DNA of 23,313 nt, taken from positions 1 to 23,313 of the forward strand of contig CAMYPM010000024.1 in assembly GCA_947290775.1 (NCBI GenBank), given 5' to 3'. Below are positions 1 through 7,911 of this stretch, one piece after another. Position 1 is the first letter of the stretch. Each line of letters opens with the position of its first letter. The notes below the pieces were generated by a model. That model had not been told where the DNA came from. It saw nothing but the letters and a program-made list of their open reading frames with translations, and did no database searches. Both the position numbers and the translations under genes were made by a program. Source of the stretch: an uncultured Bacteroidales bacterium. Lineage in GTDB: Bacteria; Bacteroidota; Bacteroidia; Bacteroidales; Porphyromonadaceae.

Positions 1-5
1 AGCTT

Positions 6-1511
6 GTGAATAAGATGAACGGAATATTGCACGAATTGGGCAAAGCGCCCCTCACTATTGAAAACATAACTGAATGGCTAAATAATCGCTATCCAATTGT
101 CCTAAGTGAGGAGGGGAAGGCGCGCATCAACCATTGCCGCGAATACTTGGATAATAAGGTTAAGGAGAGCGATGTGCCCATCTATGGCGTTACTACTGGG
201 TTCGGTTCGCTCTGCAACCGCTCTATTTCCACTGAACAACTTACTACGCTTCAGGAAAATCTCGTCAAGAGTCACGCTTGCAGCATGGGAGACGAAGTGC
301 GCCCCGATATAGTGCGTCTCATGCTTCTACTGAAAGCTTATGCGCTTCAGCTGGGGCACAGCGGTGTACAGGTAGTAACCGTGGAAACTATCCTTGAGCT
401 ACTGAACCGCGATGTACTACCTATTGTCTATAGTTTGGGCTCTTTGGGAGCTTCTGGCGACTTGGCACCGCTGGCAAACCTCTTCCTACCGTTGATTGGT
501 GAGGGGGAAGTGCGCTATAAAGGCGAGAAGCGTGCTTCGAAAGAAGTATTGGACGAACTCGGCATCCGTACCGTTACGCTGAAGAGCAAGGAAGGGCTCG
601 CGCTCCTCAATGGCACACAATTCATGAGCTCGCACGGCGTTTATGCGCTCATTCAGGCAAAACGCTTGGCTAAGGTTGCCGATAATGCTGCCGCTCTCTC
701 CTTGGACGCTTATGACGGCTTGCTGGCTCCCTTCAGCGATTCCCTACAGCTCATTCGTCCGCATGCCGGACAGTTGACCGTAGCGCGGCGTATGCGTAAA
801 CTCCTCGAAGGAAGTGAAATTGCCGCGCAACCTAAGAAGCAGGTACAAGATCCCTACAGTTTCCGCTGTGTGCCACAGGTTCACGGAGCTTCTCGTGATG
901 CTTTCGATTACGTTACTAAGGTGGTTGAAACGGAAATCAACTCCGTGACCGACAATCCCACCGTCTTCCCAGATGAAGATATAGTGGTAAGCGGCGGTAA
1001 TTTCCACGGGCAACCCCTGGCAATTGTCTATGACTTTTTTGCCATCGCGTTGTCTGAATTAGGCAACATAAGCGAACGTCGTACTGCGCAACTTATCTTG
1101 GGGCTCCGCAATTTGCCCGAGTTCCTTGTTGCTAATCCCGGATTGAACAGTGGCTTGATGATACCGCAATATGCGGCTGCCGCTATGGTTAGCCGGAACA
1201 AGATGTATTGTTTTTCGGCATCGTCCGATAGCATTGTATCGAGCAACGGACAGGAAGACCACGTTTCGATGGGTGCTAATGCGGCAACCAAGTTGCTCTT
1301 CATCATCGAAAACCTAGAACGAATCTTCGCTATTGAGTTCGTTAATGCTGCACAGGCTCTCGAATTCCGTCGTCCGCTCAAGTCGTCCGCTACGATAGAG
1401 CGTCTCTTGGCGGCATTCCGCAAGGGCAATCCGCGCATTGAAGAGGATGTGGTGATGTATAAGCAGCTCAATAGCGCTTGCCACTTCGTACAGACCTACG
1501 ATTTCGAATAA
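6..1511 (+). CDS. hutH: Histidine ammonia-lyase (histidase)
   Basis: Removes ammonia from L-histidine to give urocanate, the first step of histidine degradation, in the cytoplasm. The Ala149-Ser150-Gly151 triad in GASGDLAPL forms the MIO electrophilic cofactor. YGVTTGFG (from Tyr60), QDPYSFRC (from Gln281) and the late QEDHVSMGANAA stretch are the usual active-site segments of this lyase family and favour histidase over phenylalanine or tyrosine lyases. Length (501 aa) is normal. Start is uncertain: GTG at 6 is the first codon possible in the window, ATG at 15 is equally good, and a start just left of the window cannot be excluded. No other hut gene is visible. A strong terminator follows 30 bases downstream, so this is probably the last gene of its unit. 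One sampled line is about 53% G+C, against about 47% in a gyrA line. Confidence 0.95.
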   Translation: MNKMNGILHELGKAPLTIENITEWLNNRYPIVLSEEGKARINHCREYLDNKVKESDVPIYGVTTGFGSLCNRSISTEQLTTLQENLVKSHACSMGDEVRPDIVRLMLLLKAYALQLGHSGVQVVTVETILELLNRDVLPIVYSLGSLGASGDLAPLANLFLPLIGEGEVRYKGEKRASKEVLDELGIRTVTLKSKEGLALLNGTQFMSSHGVYALIQAKRLAKVADNAAALSLDAYDGLLAPFSDSLQLIRPHAGQLTVARRMRKLLEGSEIAAQPKKQVQDPYSFRCVPQVHGASRDAFDYVTKVVETEINSVTDNPTVFPDEDIVVSGGNFHGQPLAIVYDFFAIALSELGNISERRTAQLILGLRNLPEFLVANPGLNSGLMIPQYAAAAMVSRNKMYCFSASSDSIVSSNGQEDHVSMGANAATKLLFIIENLERIFAIEFVNAAQALEFRRPLKSSATIERLLAAFRKGNPRIEEDVVMYKQLNSACHFVQTYDFE

Positions 1512-1540
1512 CATACACTCTTTTCGAGATCACACCTTAC

Positions 1541-1576
1541 AAAAGGGGCTGTTTGTAGACAGCCCCTTTTTCTTTA
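1541..1576 (+). terminator. Rho-independent terminator after hutH
   Basis: A perfect 12-bp stem (1541-1552 with 1559-1570, AAAAGGGGCTGT paired to ACAGCCCCTTTT) encloses a 6-base loop and runs into a T-rich tail. It lies 30 bases past the hutH stop and separates it from gyrA. Confidence 0.93.
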
Positions 1577-1612
1577 GATCAAAAAACTCAATCTGGTAAA
1601 AACACATTTCCA

Positions 1613-1629
1613 ATAGGTACAGATCTTTT
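1613..1629 (+). repeat. 17-bp dispersed repeat, copy 1
   Basis: ATAGGTACAGATCTTTT here is the exact reverse complement of 21928-21944, about 20 kb away and also intergenic. At the other site the repeat is one arm of a terminator hairpin. Here it instead pairs through ATCTTTTG with the first tandem repeat. By my rough estimate an exact 17-base match on either strand is unlikely by chance in a 23-kb window, but AT-rich intergenic sequence weakens that argument. Confidence 0.6.
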
Positions 1630-1632
1630 GCT

Positions 1633-1698
1633 CAAAAGATATTGATATTTCAAACAAAAGATATTGATATTTTACTCAAAAGATACAGATAAAATAGA
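1633..1698. repeat. Three 22-bp tandem repeats, CAAAAGAT core
   Basis: CAAAAGAT starts at 1633, 1655 and 1677, an exact 22-base period. Copies 1 and 2 share their first 18 bases (CAAAAGATATTGATATTT). Copy 3 keeps the 8-base core and then diverges. Immediately to the left, ATCTTTTG at 1623-1630 is the inverted core, making an 8-bp palindrome arm with copy 1 across a 2-base spacer. The function is unknown: a protein-binding array or a degenerate intergenic repeat family are both possible. Confidence 0.8.
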
Positions 1699-1933
1699 TC
1701 CTCATGTAGAATACGTAAAAAGCAAATGAGCGTGTCAGATCCAAGATCATAATGCCACGAATAAGGTATTTTACGAAGGACTCATAGCATTTTCAGAAGT
1801 AAAAATGCCTTATATGTGGACTAAATGTAGTAACTTAGCAACGCTTATCAACTGGTCCGACCTATGACCCTAAAATGGTGAGTACCATATCGGGTTGCGT
1901 ACCGCAGTTTGAGACAAAAGGAGAGAAAACTAT

Positions 1934-4492
1934 ATGGACGAATTTGAAGAGAGAGAAGATAGGATATTGAAAATAGACATTGAGCAGGAAATGAAGACTG
2001 CTTACATTGACTACTCAATGTCCGTTATTGTTTCTCGAGCATTACCGGATGTGCGCGATGGGTTGAAGCCTGTTCATCGACGTGTTTTATATGCGATGAA
2101 CGATATGGGCAATGTATTCAATCAACCCACGAGAAAGAGCGCAAAACCGGTAGGAGAAGTACTTGCTAATTATCACCCACACGGAGATAGCTCGGTATAT
2201 GACGCTTTAGTGCGCTTAGCGCAACCATGGAATATTCGTTATCCATTAGTAGATGGACAAGGCAACTTTGGCTCTATTGATGGAGACTCGCCCGCTGCAA
2301 TGCGTTACACCGAGGCGAGAATGACCGAAATTGCCGGCGAGTTGCTGCGTGACATAGACAAGGAAACCGTTACTTTCCAAAGTAACTTTGACGATACCCG
2401 TTTAGAACCCACTGTACTACCCACACGATTTCCCAACTTACTCGTTAACGGGGCCAGTGGTATTGCTGTCGGTATGGCTACTAATATGGCACCGCATAAC
2501 CTCGGTGAGTCAATTGATGCTTGCGTAGCCTTCATTGACGCAAAAGGAGACATCACTATCGATGAATTGATGAGCCATATCAAGGCTCCGGACTTTCCTA
2601 CCGGTGGCATCATATATGGGTACGAAGGTGTTGCTGAAAGCTACCGAACAGGGCGCGGACGTATCGTATTAAGAGCCCGTACCGAAATTGAACAAACTCC
2701 TAAGGGTGGAGAACGGATCATTGTGACGGAGATACCCTACCAAGTCAATAAAGCAGAGTTGGTAACGCGTATAGCCGAGATGGTGAATAACAAACGCCTT
2801 GAAGGTATAAGCAATATAGCTGACGAATCCAGCGGTAAGGGGGGTATGCGTATTGTCATTGACATTAAACGTGATGCCAACGCCAATGTAGTACTCAATC
2901 ACCTATATAAGAATACCGCACTACAAAGCAACTTCAATACAAATAATATTGCATTAGTTGACGGGAAGCCGGAATTGCTTAACCTCTTCCGCTTGATAGA
3001 GCTCTTCGTCAAGCATCGTGAGGATGTAGTAGAGCGTCGCACACGCTACGACCTGCAAAAAGCCCACGAGAGAGAACACATTCTGCAAGGCTTACTCATT
3101 GCAGTGGACAATATTGATGAAGTTATTTCTATTATCCGTTCCTCTTCCAATACACAGGAAGCTATGGAGCGTTTGCAGAGTAGATTTAACTTGACCGAGC
3201 TTCAGTCGCGCGCTATAGTGGATATGCGTTTGCGTGCCCTTACAGGACTGGAACGCGATAAACTTAAAAGCGAGTATGATGACCTTGAGATCAGGATTGC
3301 CGAATTAGAGCTAATTCTAAACGACCATGATGAACTTACGAGAGTGGTCAAGGACGAGCTACTTGAGGTAAAGGCAAAGTACTCCGATGCTCGTCGTACT
3401 GAGATTGTACGCTATGGAGACGACTTTGACCCCTATGACTTCTATAGTGATGAAGAGATGATTATCACAATCTCCCATGCCGGCTATATCAAGCGCACTC
3501 CGCTCAGTAAATTCCGTAATCAAGGCCGTGGAGGCAAGGGAGCAAAAGGCTCAAAAACAAAAGAGAGTGACTTCATAGAATATATTTATTCAGCCTCTAT
3601 GCATGCTACCCTACTTCTCTTTACAGAGAAGGGTAAGTGCTACTGGTTGAGAGTATTCGATATTCCGGAGGGTGATAAAACAGCTCAAGGAAGAGCTATA
3701 CAAAACCTAATTAACTTGGAGAGCGATGATCGTATTACAGCATGTATACGTATCAAGAAACTGCATCAAGATGTAGATTTTGTATCCTCACACTACTTAT
3801 TATTCGCTACGGAGCGTGGCATAGTAAAAAAGACCATATTAGAAGACTTCTCTCGACCCCGCAGTAACGGCATCAAAGCTATAAATCTGGCGGAGAATGA
3901 TCGTGTAGTAACGGTTAGACTTACCAATGGACATTGCCATATACTATTAGCGAATAAAAATGGTCGCGCCGTATATTTCTCAGAGGATCAAGTACGTCCC
4001 ATGGGGCGTGCGTCTCAAGGCGTTATCGGTATGCGCTTAGACGATGACAACGACGATTGCGTTGTCGGAATGGTTGTACTTCGTGAGGACTCTGATGAGG
4101 ACCTATTAGTGGTTAGTGAGAACGGCTACGGGAAACGAAGCTTACCGGATGCCTACCGACTTACAAAGCGAGGGGCAAAGGGGGTTAAAACCCTACAAAT
4201 AACAGACAAAACAGGCAAGTTAGTTGACTTCCGAGCTGTAAATAACGAAGAGGATTTGATGATTATCAAGCGAAGTGGCATCGCTATTCGCATATCATTA
4301 GACACGATTTCGGTACAAGGACGTGCTACTCAAGGAGTCAAATTGGTAGATCTTGGAGATGATGCAATAGCATCGGTATGTAGCGTGATCAAGGAAGAAG
4401 AAGACGACGACGATTACAACCCAGAAGAAGATCTCAGCAAAACCGAAGAGGATGGAGCTATTGACACCCCTATGGCACCCGAACAGGATTAA
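1934..4492 (+). CDS. gyrA: DNA gyrase subunit A
   Basis: Breakage-reunion subunit of gyrase, which with GyrB introduces negative supercoils using ATP. The N-terminal topoisomerase core carries the catalytic Tyr125 in AAMRYTEAR. The quinolone-resistance region reads HPHGDSSVYD at 81-90, with Ser86 and Asp90 at the positions equivalent to E. coli Ser83 and Asp87, so no classic resistance substitution is seen. The C-terminal DNA-wrapping domain has the GyrA box QGRGGKG at 530-536, which marks gyrase and not topoisomerase IV. The protein ends in an acidic tail rich in Glu and Asp. The ATG at 1934 is supported by AAAAGGAGAG about 9 bases upstream. It is followed after 68 bases by two envelope-protein genes on the same strand, with no obvious terminator between. 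Confidence 0.98.
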   Translation: MDEFEEREDRILKIDIEQEMKTAYIDYSMSVIVSRALPDVRDGLKPVHRRVLYAMNDMGNVFNQPTRKSAKPVGEVLANYHPHGDSSVYDALVRLAQPWNIRYPLVDGQGNFGSIDGDSPAAMRYTEARMTEIAGELLRDIDKETVTFQSNFDDTRLEPTVLPTRFPNLLVNGASGIAVGMATNMAPHNLGESIDACVAFIDAKGDITIDELMSHIKAPDFPTGGIIYGYEGVAESYRTGRGRIVLRARTEIEQTPKGGERIIVTEIPYQVNKAELVTRIAEMVNNKRLEGISNIADESSGKGGMRIVIDIKRDANANVVLNHLYKNTALQSNFNTNNIALVDGKPELLNLFRLIELFVKHREDVVERRTRYDLQKAHEREHILQGLLIAVDNIDEVISIIRSSSNTQEAMERLQSRFNLTELQSRAIVDMRLRALTGLERDKLKSEYDDLEIRIAELELILNDHDELTRVVKDELLEVKAKYSDARRTEIVRYGDDFDPYDFYSDEEMIITISHAGYIKRTPLSKFRNQGRGGKGAKGSKTKESDFIEYIYSASMHATLLLFTEKGKCYWLRVFDIPEGDKTAQGRAIQNLINLESDDRITACIRIKKLHQDVDFVSSHYLLFATERGIVKKTILEDFSRPRSNGIKAINLAENDRVVTVRLTNGHCHILLANKNGRAVYFSEDQVRPMGRASQGVIGMRLDDDNDDCVVGMVVLREDSDEDLLVVSENGYGKRSLPDAYRLTKRGAKGVKTLQITDKTGKLVDFRAVNNEEDLMIIKRSGIAIRISLDTISVQGRATQGVKLVDLGDDAIASVCSVIKEEEDDDDYNPEEDLSKTEEDGAIDTPMAPEQD

Positions 4493-4560
4493 ACACTCTG
4501 AGCTTAGAAGAATCTAACATAAATATGAACTCAAGTAAAACTAATTGAAGAAACAAGAAA

Positions 4561-5769
4561 ATGAAGAAATCCACAGTAATAACATTCCTCTTTACAGGAG
4601 CATTACTCTTTGGCTCAGTATCTGTTTCGCAGGCTCAAAAGCAAAATGTAAAAGAGGCAGAGAGAATCGCAAAAAGCAAAAATGCAAAGTTCGATGATGC
4701 ACGTGGACTGATTAAGTCAGCACTTGAGAATGTAGAGACAAAAGATGCAGCCGAAACATGGTATGTGGCCGGCTTTGTAGAAGAAAGCAACTTTACACAA
4801 GAAAACCTTAAGGCCCTTGATGGACAGCCACAAGATAGAGCGATGATGAACAACGCTTTGCTCGATATGTTTGGGTACTACCAAGAGGCATACACAAGGG
4901 ATCAGCAACCTAATGCAAAAGGAAAGATTCGCCCTCGATATACTAAGAACATATTGAAAGCTTACGAAGAAAATCTACTTTATTTCATCAATGCCGGTGG
5001 GTATTTCATGGAGGTTCAAAAGTATGATAAAGCTCTTGAGGCTTTCTCCGACTTCAAAGCTATTAAAGCGATCCCCGATTTTGCAGGAAAGCCCATTGCT
5101 TTAGTAGACTCCAATAGTATGATGGTTGACTTCTTCCAAGTTGTTGCTGCCTATCAGGCAAACAAGAAAGAAGAGGCTATCAGGTTCGCTGAAAGCATAA
5201 AGAGTGTGCCCTATCGTCAGAATGACCTGTATCAGATTCTGTCACAAACCTATATTGAGACAGCCGATACAGTAGGCTATGTACGTACAATGGAAGAAGG
5301 TATGCAGCTTTTCCCTGATGAACCTTACTTTTCAGTAAATCTGACAAATACATACATACAACAGGGCAAAATAGAGGATGCCATTGCTCTTTTGGAGAAG
5401 ACAATAGCAAAGTCACCTAACAATCCCCAGCTCTATGATGTGATGGGTAAGCTCTATGAAGCTTCTGATGAAAATAAAGCTATTGAGTACTTTAAGAAAG
5501 CATTAGAAATAGATCCCACATTCAAAGAATCTATCTATAACTTAGGACGTGTCTACTACAACATAGGAGCTCGTATAAAGAGTGGAGAAAAGGTTGATGC
5601 GGCTTCAGATGCCAAAGCATTAGAATACTTCAAACTTGCACTCCCACTTATGGAAAAAGCCTATCAGAATGATCCGGAAGAGGCTTGGTATATACTCGGT
5701 AACGTTTATTACAATCTAAAGATGGGTGATAAGTACGAGCAGATTCAAAAACAGCACGGAACAAACTAA
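4561..5769 (+). CDS. Secreted tetratricopeptide-repeat protein
   Basis: An exported protein of 402 aa with a clear N-terminal signal sequence (Lys-Lys, hydrophobic core, then VSQAQ at about 22-26), so it should act in the periplasm or at the outer membrane. Residues from about 255 to 400 contain helical pairs with the TPR pattern, for example AIALLEKTIAKSPNNPQLYDVM and a following KAIEYFKKALEIDP unit. An earlier degenerate pair lies around 145-170. TPR domains mediate protein contacts; no catalytic motif is visible. It sits 68 bases after gyrA and 43 bases before a beta-barrel gene, so co-transcription with both is likely. A role as an envelope assembly or scaffold factor is inference only. 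Confidence 0.85.
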   Translation: MKKSTVITFLFTGALLFGSVSVSQAQKQNVKEAERIAKSKNAKFDDARGLIKSALENVETKDAAETWYVAGFVEESNFTQENLKALDGQPQDRAMMNNALLDMFGYYQEAYTRDQQPNAKGKIRPRYTKNILKAYEENLLYFINAGGYFMEVQKYDKALEAFSDFKAIKAIPDFAGKPIALVDSNSMMVDFFQVVAAYQANKKEEAIRFAESIKSVPYRQNDLYQILSQTYIETADTVGYVRTMEEGMQLFPDEPYFSVNLTNTYIQQGKIEDAIALLEKTIAKSPNNPQLYDVMGKLYEASDENKAIEYFKKALEIDPTFKESIYNLGRVYYNIGARIKSGEKVDAASDAKALEYFKLALPLMEKAYQNDPEEAWYILGNVYYNLKMGDKYEQIQKQHGTN

Positions 5770-5812
5770 CACTATATAGAAATAAGAAAAGAACTTAGAG
5801 AAAAGAATTAGT

Positions 5813-6484
5813 ATGAAAAAATTATTTGCGACGTTAGGTGCCCTTCTACTTGTAGTGCTTCCCGCTAAAGCACAAATTGTGAACTTTCGCGTTGAAGCAG
5901 GTGCATCATTCAATGTAGGCAAGATGGAAATTGCCAATATAGAACTTAACAACAAGACTCGTGCAGGGTATCACTTTGGTGCCTATGTAGATGTACCTGT
6001 TTACAATAACTTGTATTTAGGTTCAGGTCTCACATTTGCTATGAAGGGAGCCTCTAACTCAGGGGTAAATGAGAAAAACGATATTAATCTCACCCTTCAC
6101 TATTTGCAAATACCCATCAATGTAGGTTATAAGTTTCAGCTAAGTCCCTCTATCTCGGTTGCATTACAGACAGGTCCTTATTTTGCTGTAGCTTTAGGAG
6201 CTACCTCTTCAACAAAAGGTTTTGATGGGGCAAAACAGAGCTACAATCTCTTTAAGGATGGCGTAACCAATCTGACAAAGCCTAACCGCTTTGATATGGG
6301 ATGGGGGCTGGATGCTCGTGCCATGTATAGCCACTACTATGTATTTTTAGGAGCAGACTTTGGGTTCCTTGAAGTATTCAAAGATAATAGTGGGGAAAAC
6401 AAGGGTATTTCCGGTGTAGTGAACAGTCTCAAGCCTTCATTTAAGAATACACTGATTCACGTTGGATTAGGTGTACAATTCTAA
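5813..6484 (+). CDS. Outer-membrane beta-barrel protein (PorT/OMP_b-brl_2-like)
   Basis: A 223-aa protein with a signal sequence ending at about KAQ (residue 21). The mature part alternates hydrophobic and polar residues as expected for transmembrane strands. The segment HYLQIPINVGYKF (from about residue 98) is typical of the small Bacteroidota beta-barrel family often annotated as porin family or PorT family, and the protein ends in Phe (GLGVQF), the usual outer-membrane insertion signal. It probably has about eight strands. The substrate or function is unknown; the family name does not prove a T9SS role. It is the last gene before the terminator at 6512-6560. Confidence 0.85.
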   Translation: MKKLFATLGALLLVVLPAKAQIVNFRVEAGASFNVGKMEIANIELNNKTRAGYHFGAYVDVPVYNNLYLGSGLTFAMKGASNSGVNEKNDINLTLHYLQIPINVGYKFQLSPSISVALQTGPYFAVALGATSSTKGFDGAKQSYNLFKDGVTNLTKPNRFDMGWGLDARAMYSHYYVFLGADFGFLEVFKDNSGENKGISGVVNSLKPSFKNTLIHVGLGVQF

Positions 6485-6511
6485 GAGAAGAAGTGTAATC
6501 GCATTTAAAAT

Positions 6512-6560
6512 GGGGATTGACCGCTGGACAAACCCAAGTGGTTAGTCCCCTTTATTTTTT
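6512..6560 (+). terminator. Rho-independent terminator after gyrA-TPR-OMP unit
   Basis: Positions 6512-6525 pair with 6537-6550 over 14 base pairs, including three G-U wobbles, around an 11-base loop. A T-rich tract (TTTATTTTTT) follows directly. It separates the gyrA unit from the gene starting at 6585. Confidence 0.9.
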
Positions 6561-6584
6561 AGAAACGTTCTGAAGCCATCAAGT

Positions 6585-7112
6585 ATGAATAAAAAGACAT
6601 TAGTTATTGTAGCTCACCCTAACCTAAAAGATTCAGTTGTAAACCGAGCTTGGGCAGAAGCAGTCCGCGGTGAGGTTACGCTGCGCGACTTAGCTGCGTT
6701 ATATCCGGAAGGAACTGCTATAGACGTGGCTGCAGAGCAAGCTGTATTGGATCAGCACGATAGAATTATACTCCAATTTCCTCTATATTGGTACTCAGCT
6801 CCTACTATTCTGAAGCTATGGAGTGAAGAAGTGCTAACTTTTGGTTGGGCCTATGGCACTGCCCACCACTTAGAAGGGAAGGATTTAGGCATCGCAGTTT
6901 CTTGTGGCGGCAAAGAAGCTGAGTTCAGAGAAGGCGGGGTACAACTCCACCCACTAAAGACCTACATGACCCAATACGAGGGTATAGCTGCTTTCATACA
7001 TGCAACCTATATAGGTTGTCATGCCTTTTACAATACCTTTAATGAAAACACCCCCATACGTTTAGTTGAAGATTGTAAAGAGTACCTCTCTTTTATCAAA
7101 AAGCCATTGTAA
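6585..7112 (+). CDS. NAD(P)H:quinone oxidoreductase, flavodoxin fold
   Basis: A 175-aa flavoprotein of the NAD(P)H dehydrogenase (quinone) family, related to MdaB and KefF. It is expected to bind FMN or FAD and reduce quinones or similar electrophiles in the cytoplasm. The N-terminal strand and loop LVIVAHPNLKDS, the ILQFPLYWYSAP segment (about residues 63-74) and the later glycine-rich AVSCGGKEAEF are characteristic of this fold. No potassium-efflux partner gene lies next to it, so a KefF role is not supported. It is the first gene of a tight seven-gene run; the next gene begins 7 bases after its stop. Whether it is linked functionally to menaquinone (menA is three genes on) is speculation. 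Confidence 0.85.
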   Translation: MNKKTLVIVAHPNLKDSVVNRAWAEAVRGEVTLRDLAALYPEGTAIDVAAEQAVLDQHDRIILQFPLYWYSAPTILKLWSEEVLTFGWAYGTAHHLEGKDLGIAVSCGGKEAEFREGGVQLHPLKTYMTQYEGIAAFIHATYIGCHAFYNTFNENTPIRLVEDCKEYLSFIKKPL

Positions 7113-7119
7113 ACCCACT

Positions 7120-7896
7120 ATGAAGAGACCAACTTATGTAGATCCTGTTGTACTGCGTAGTGTCACTATTGAGCGATACCAACGACAGATACTGAAGAAT
7201 ATTAATTTTGTTGTTCATAAAAAAGACTTAGTCTATCTCACTGGCTCTGTAGGGACAGGAAAAAGCTCTCTTTTAGAGTTGATTTATGGAGAGTTACCCC
7301 ATTCATCAGAAGGGGAGGCTAAGGTACTTGGCTATGATCTAAAATCCATTAGTCGCCGCCAGCGTCAAACGATGCGGCGCAGTATGGGAATTGTCTTTCA
7401 GTCATCTCATCAATTACTCTATGACCGTAATGTAGAGGGCAACTTGGCCTTTGCTCTTAAAGCTATAGGTAAAGAGAGCAAGAGCACACTTCAGCAACGC
7501 ATCAATGAAGCTCTTGAGAAGGTCGGCATGCAATCCTATAAAGCAGCAATGCCCCATGAACTTTCAGGTGGAGAAGCAGAGCGAGTATGTATAGCAAGGG
7601 CCCTCATTAAAAACCCCCAACTGGTTATCTTAGATGAACCTACTGCCGGATTGGATATAGAAACAGCTGTGCAAATAGGACAAATAATCAAAGATATCAC
7701 AGCTGATGGCACTGCTGTGATCATGTCCACTCATAATCAACATATCATTGACTCTTTCCCCGGTAGAGTTTTTCAATTAGATAGGGAGAGCGCTTCTATT
7801 ACAGAGCTTAATGATGCCTTTACATCCACAACATCTGTCCCATTGCTCAGCGGTGATGATATGGAAGCTGTGGCAAATGAAACAGAAAGCATTTAG
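7120..7896 (+). CDS. ftsE: ABC transporter ATPase, FtsE type
   Basis: Cytoplasmic ATPase expected to pair with the membrane protein FtsX and drive peptidoglycan hydrolase activation at division. All ABC motifs are present: Walker A GSVGTGKSS at 42-50, Q-loop Gln94, signature LSGGE at 148-152, Walker B LVILDEP at 168-174 and switch His205. The protein is 258 aa from the ATG at 7120, 7 bases after the upstream stop. The reading frame stays open further left, but those residues overlap the previous gene and do not look like the family. The C-terminus carries about 35 extra residues rich in Ser, Thr and acidic residues. No ftsX is adjacent, so the closest alternative is an ATPase of another small exporter (LolD-like). 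Confidence 0.82.
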   Translation: MKRPTYVDPVVLRSVTIERYQRQILKNINFVVHKKDLVYLTGSVGTGKSSLLELIYGELPHSSEGEAKVLGYDLKSISRRQRQTMRRSMGIVFQSSHQLLYDRNVEGNLAFALKAIGKESKSTLQQRINEALEKVGMQSYKAAMPHELSGGEAERVCIARALIKNPQLVILDEPTAGLDIETAVQIGQIIKDITADGTAVIMSTHNQHIIDSFPGRVFQLDRESASITELNDAFTSTTSVPLLSGDDMEAVANETESI

Positions 7897-7911
7897 ACAT
7901 ACACAAAGCGC

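Larger units (their letters stand above)
1577..1917. other. Non-coding gap between hutH and gyrA
   Basis: This 340-base AT-rich stretch holds no convincing gene. The left part (1611-1698) contains CAAAAGAT-based repeats, listed separately. The right part has an imperfect inverted repeat (about 1761-1773 with 1800-1813, ATAAGGTATTTTA against TAAAAATGCCTTAT). A TAACTTAG at 1831-1838 matches the Bacteroidota -7 box TAnnTTTG at all but one fixed position and is the best candidate I find for a gyrA promoter, but it lacks a clear -33 element. The gyrA ribosome site, AAAAGGAGAG at about 1917-1925, lies at the end of the gap. Confidence 0.6.

Noticed and set aside
1028..1471. 147-codon open frame antisense to hutH (and another at 744-1013)
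   Set aside because: Lies wholly inside a well-supported conserved gene on the opposite strand, shows no family motif, and reads as a shadow of the moderately GC-rich hutH codons.
1633..1698. CRISPR array
   Set aside because: The 22-base units are directly contiguous with no unique spacers, and no cas genes are present.
5813..6484. PorT component of the type IX secretion system
   Set aside because: The small-barrel family name overlaps with PorT, but the sequence only supports the general OMP_b-brl_2 type and the neighbours (gyrA, TPR protein) give no T9SS context.
6585..7112. KefF regulatory subunit of a potassium efflux system
   Set aside because: The fold fits, but no KefC-type antiporter gene is adjacent; the general quinone-reductase call is safer.
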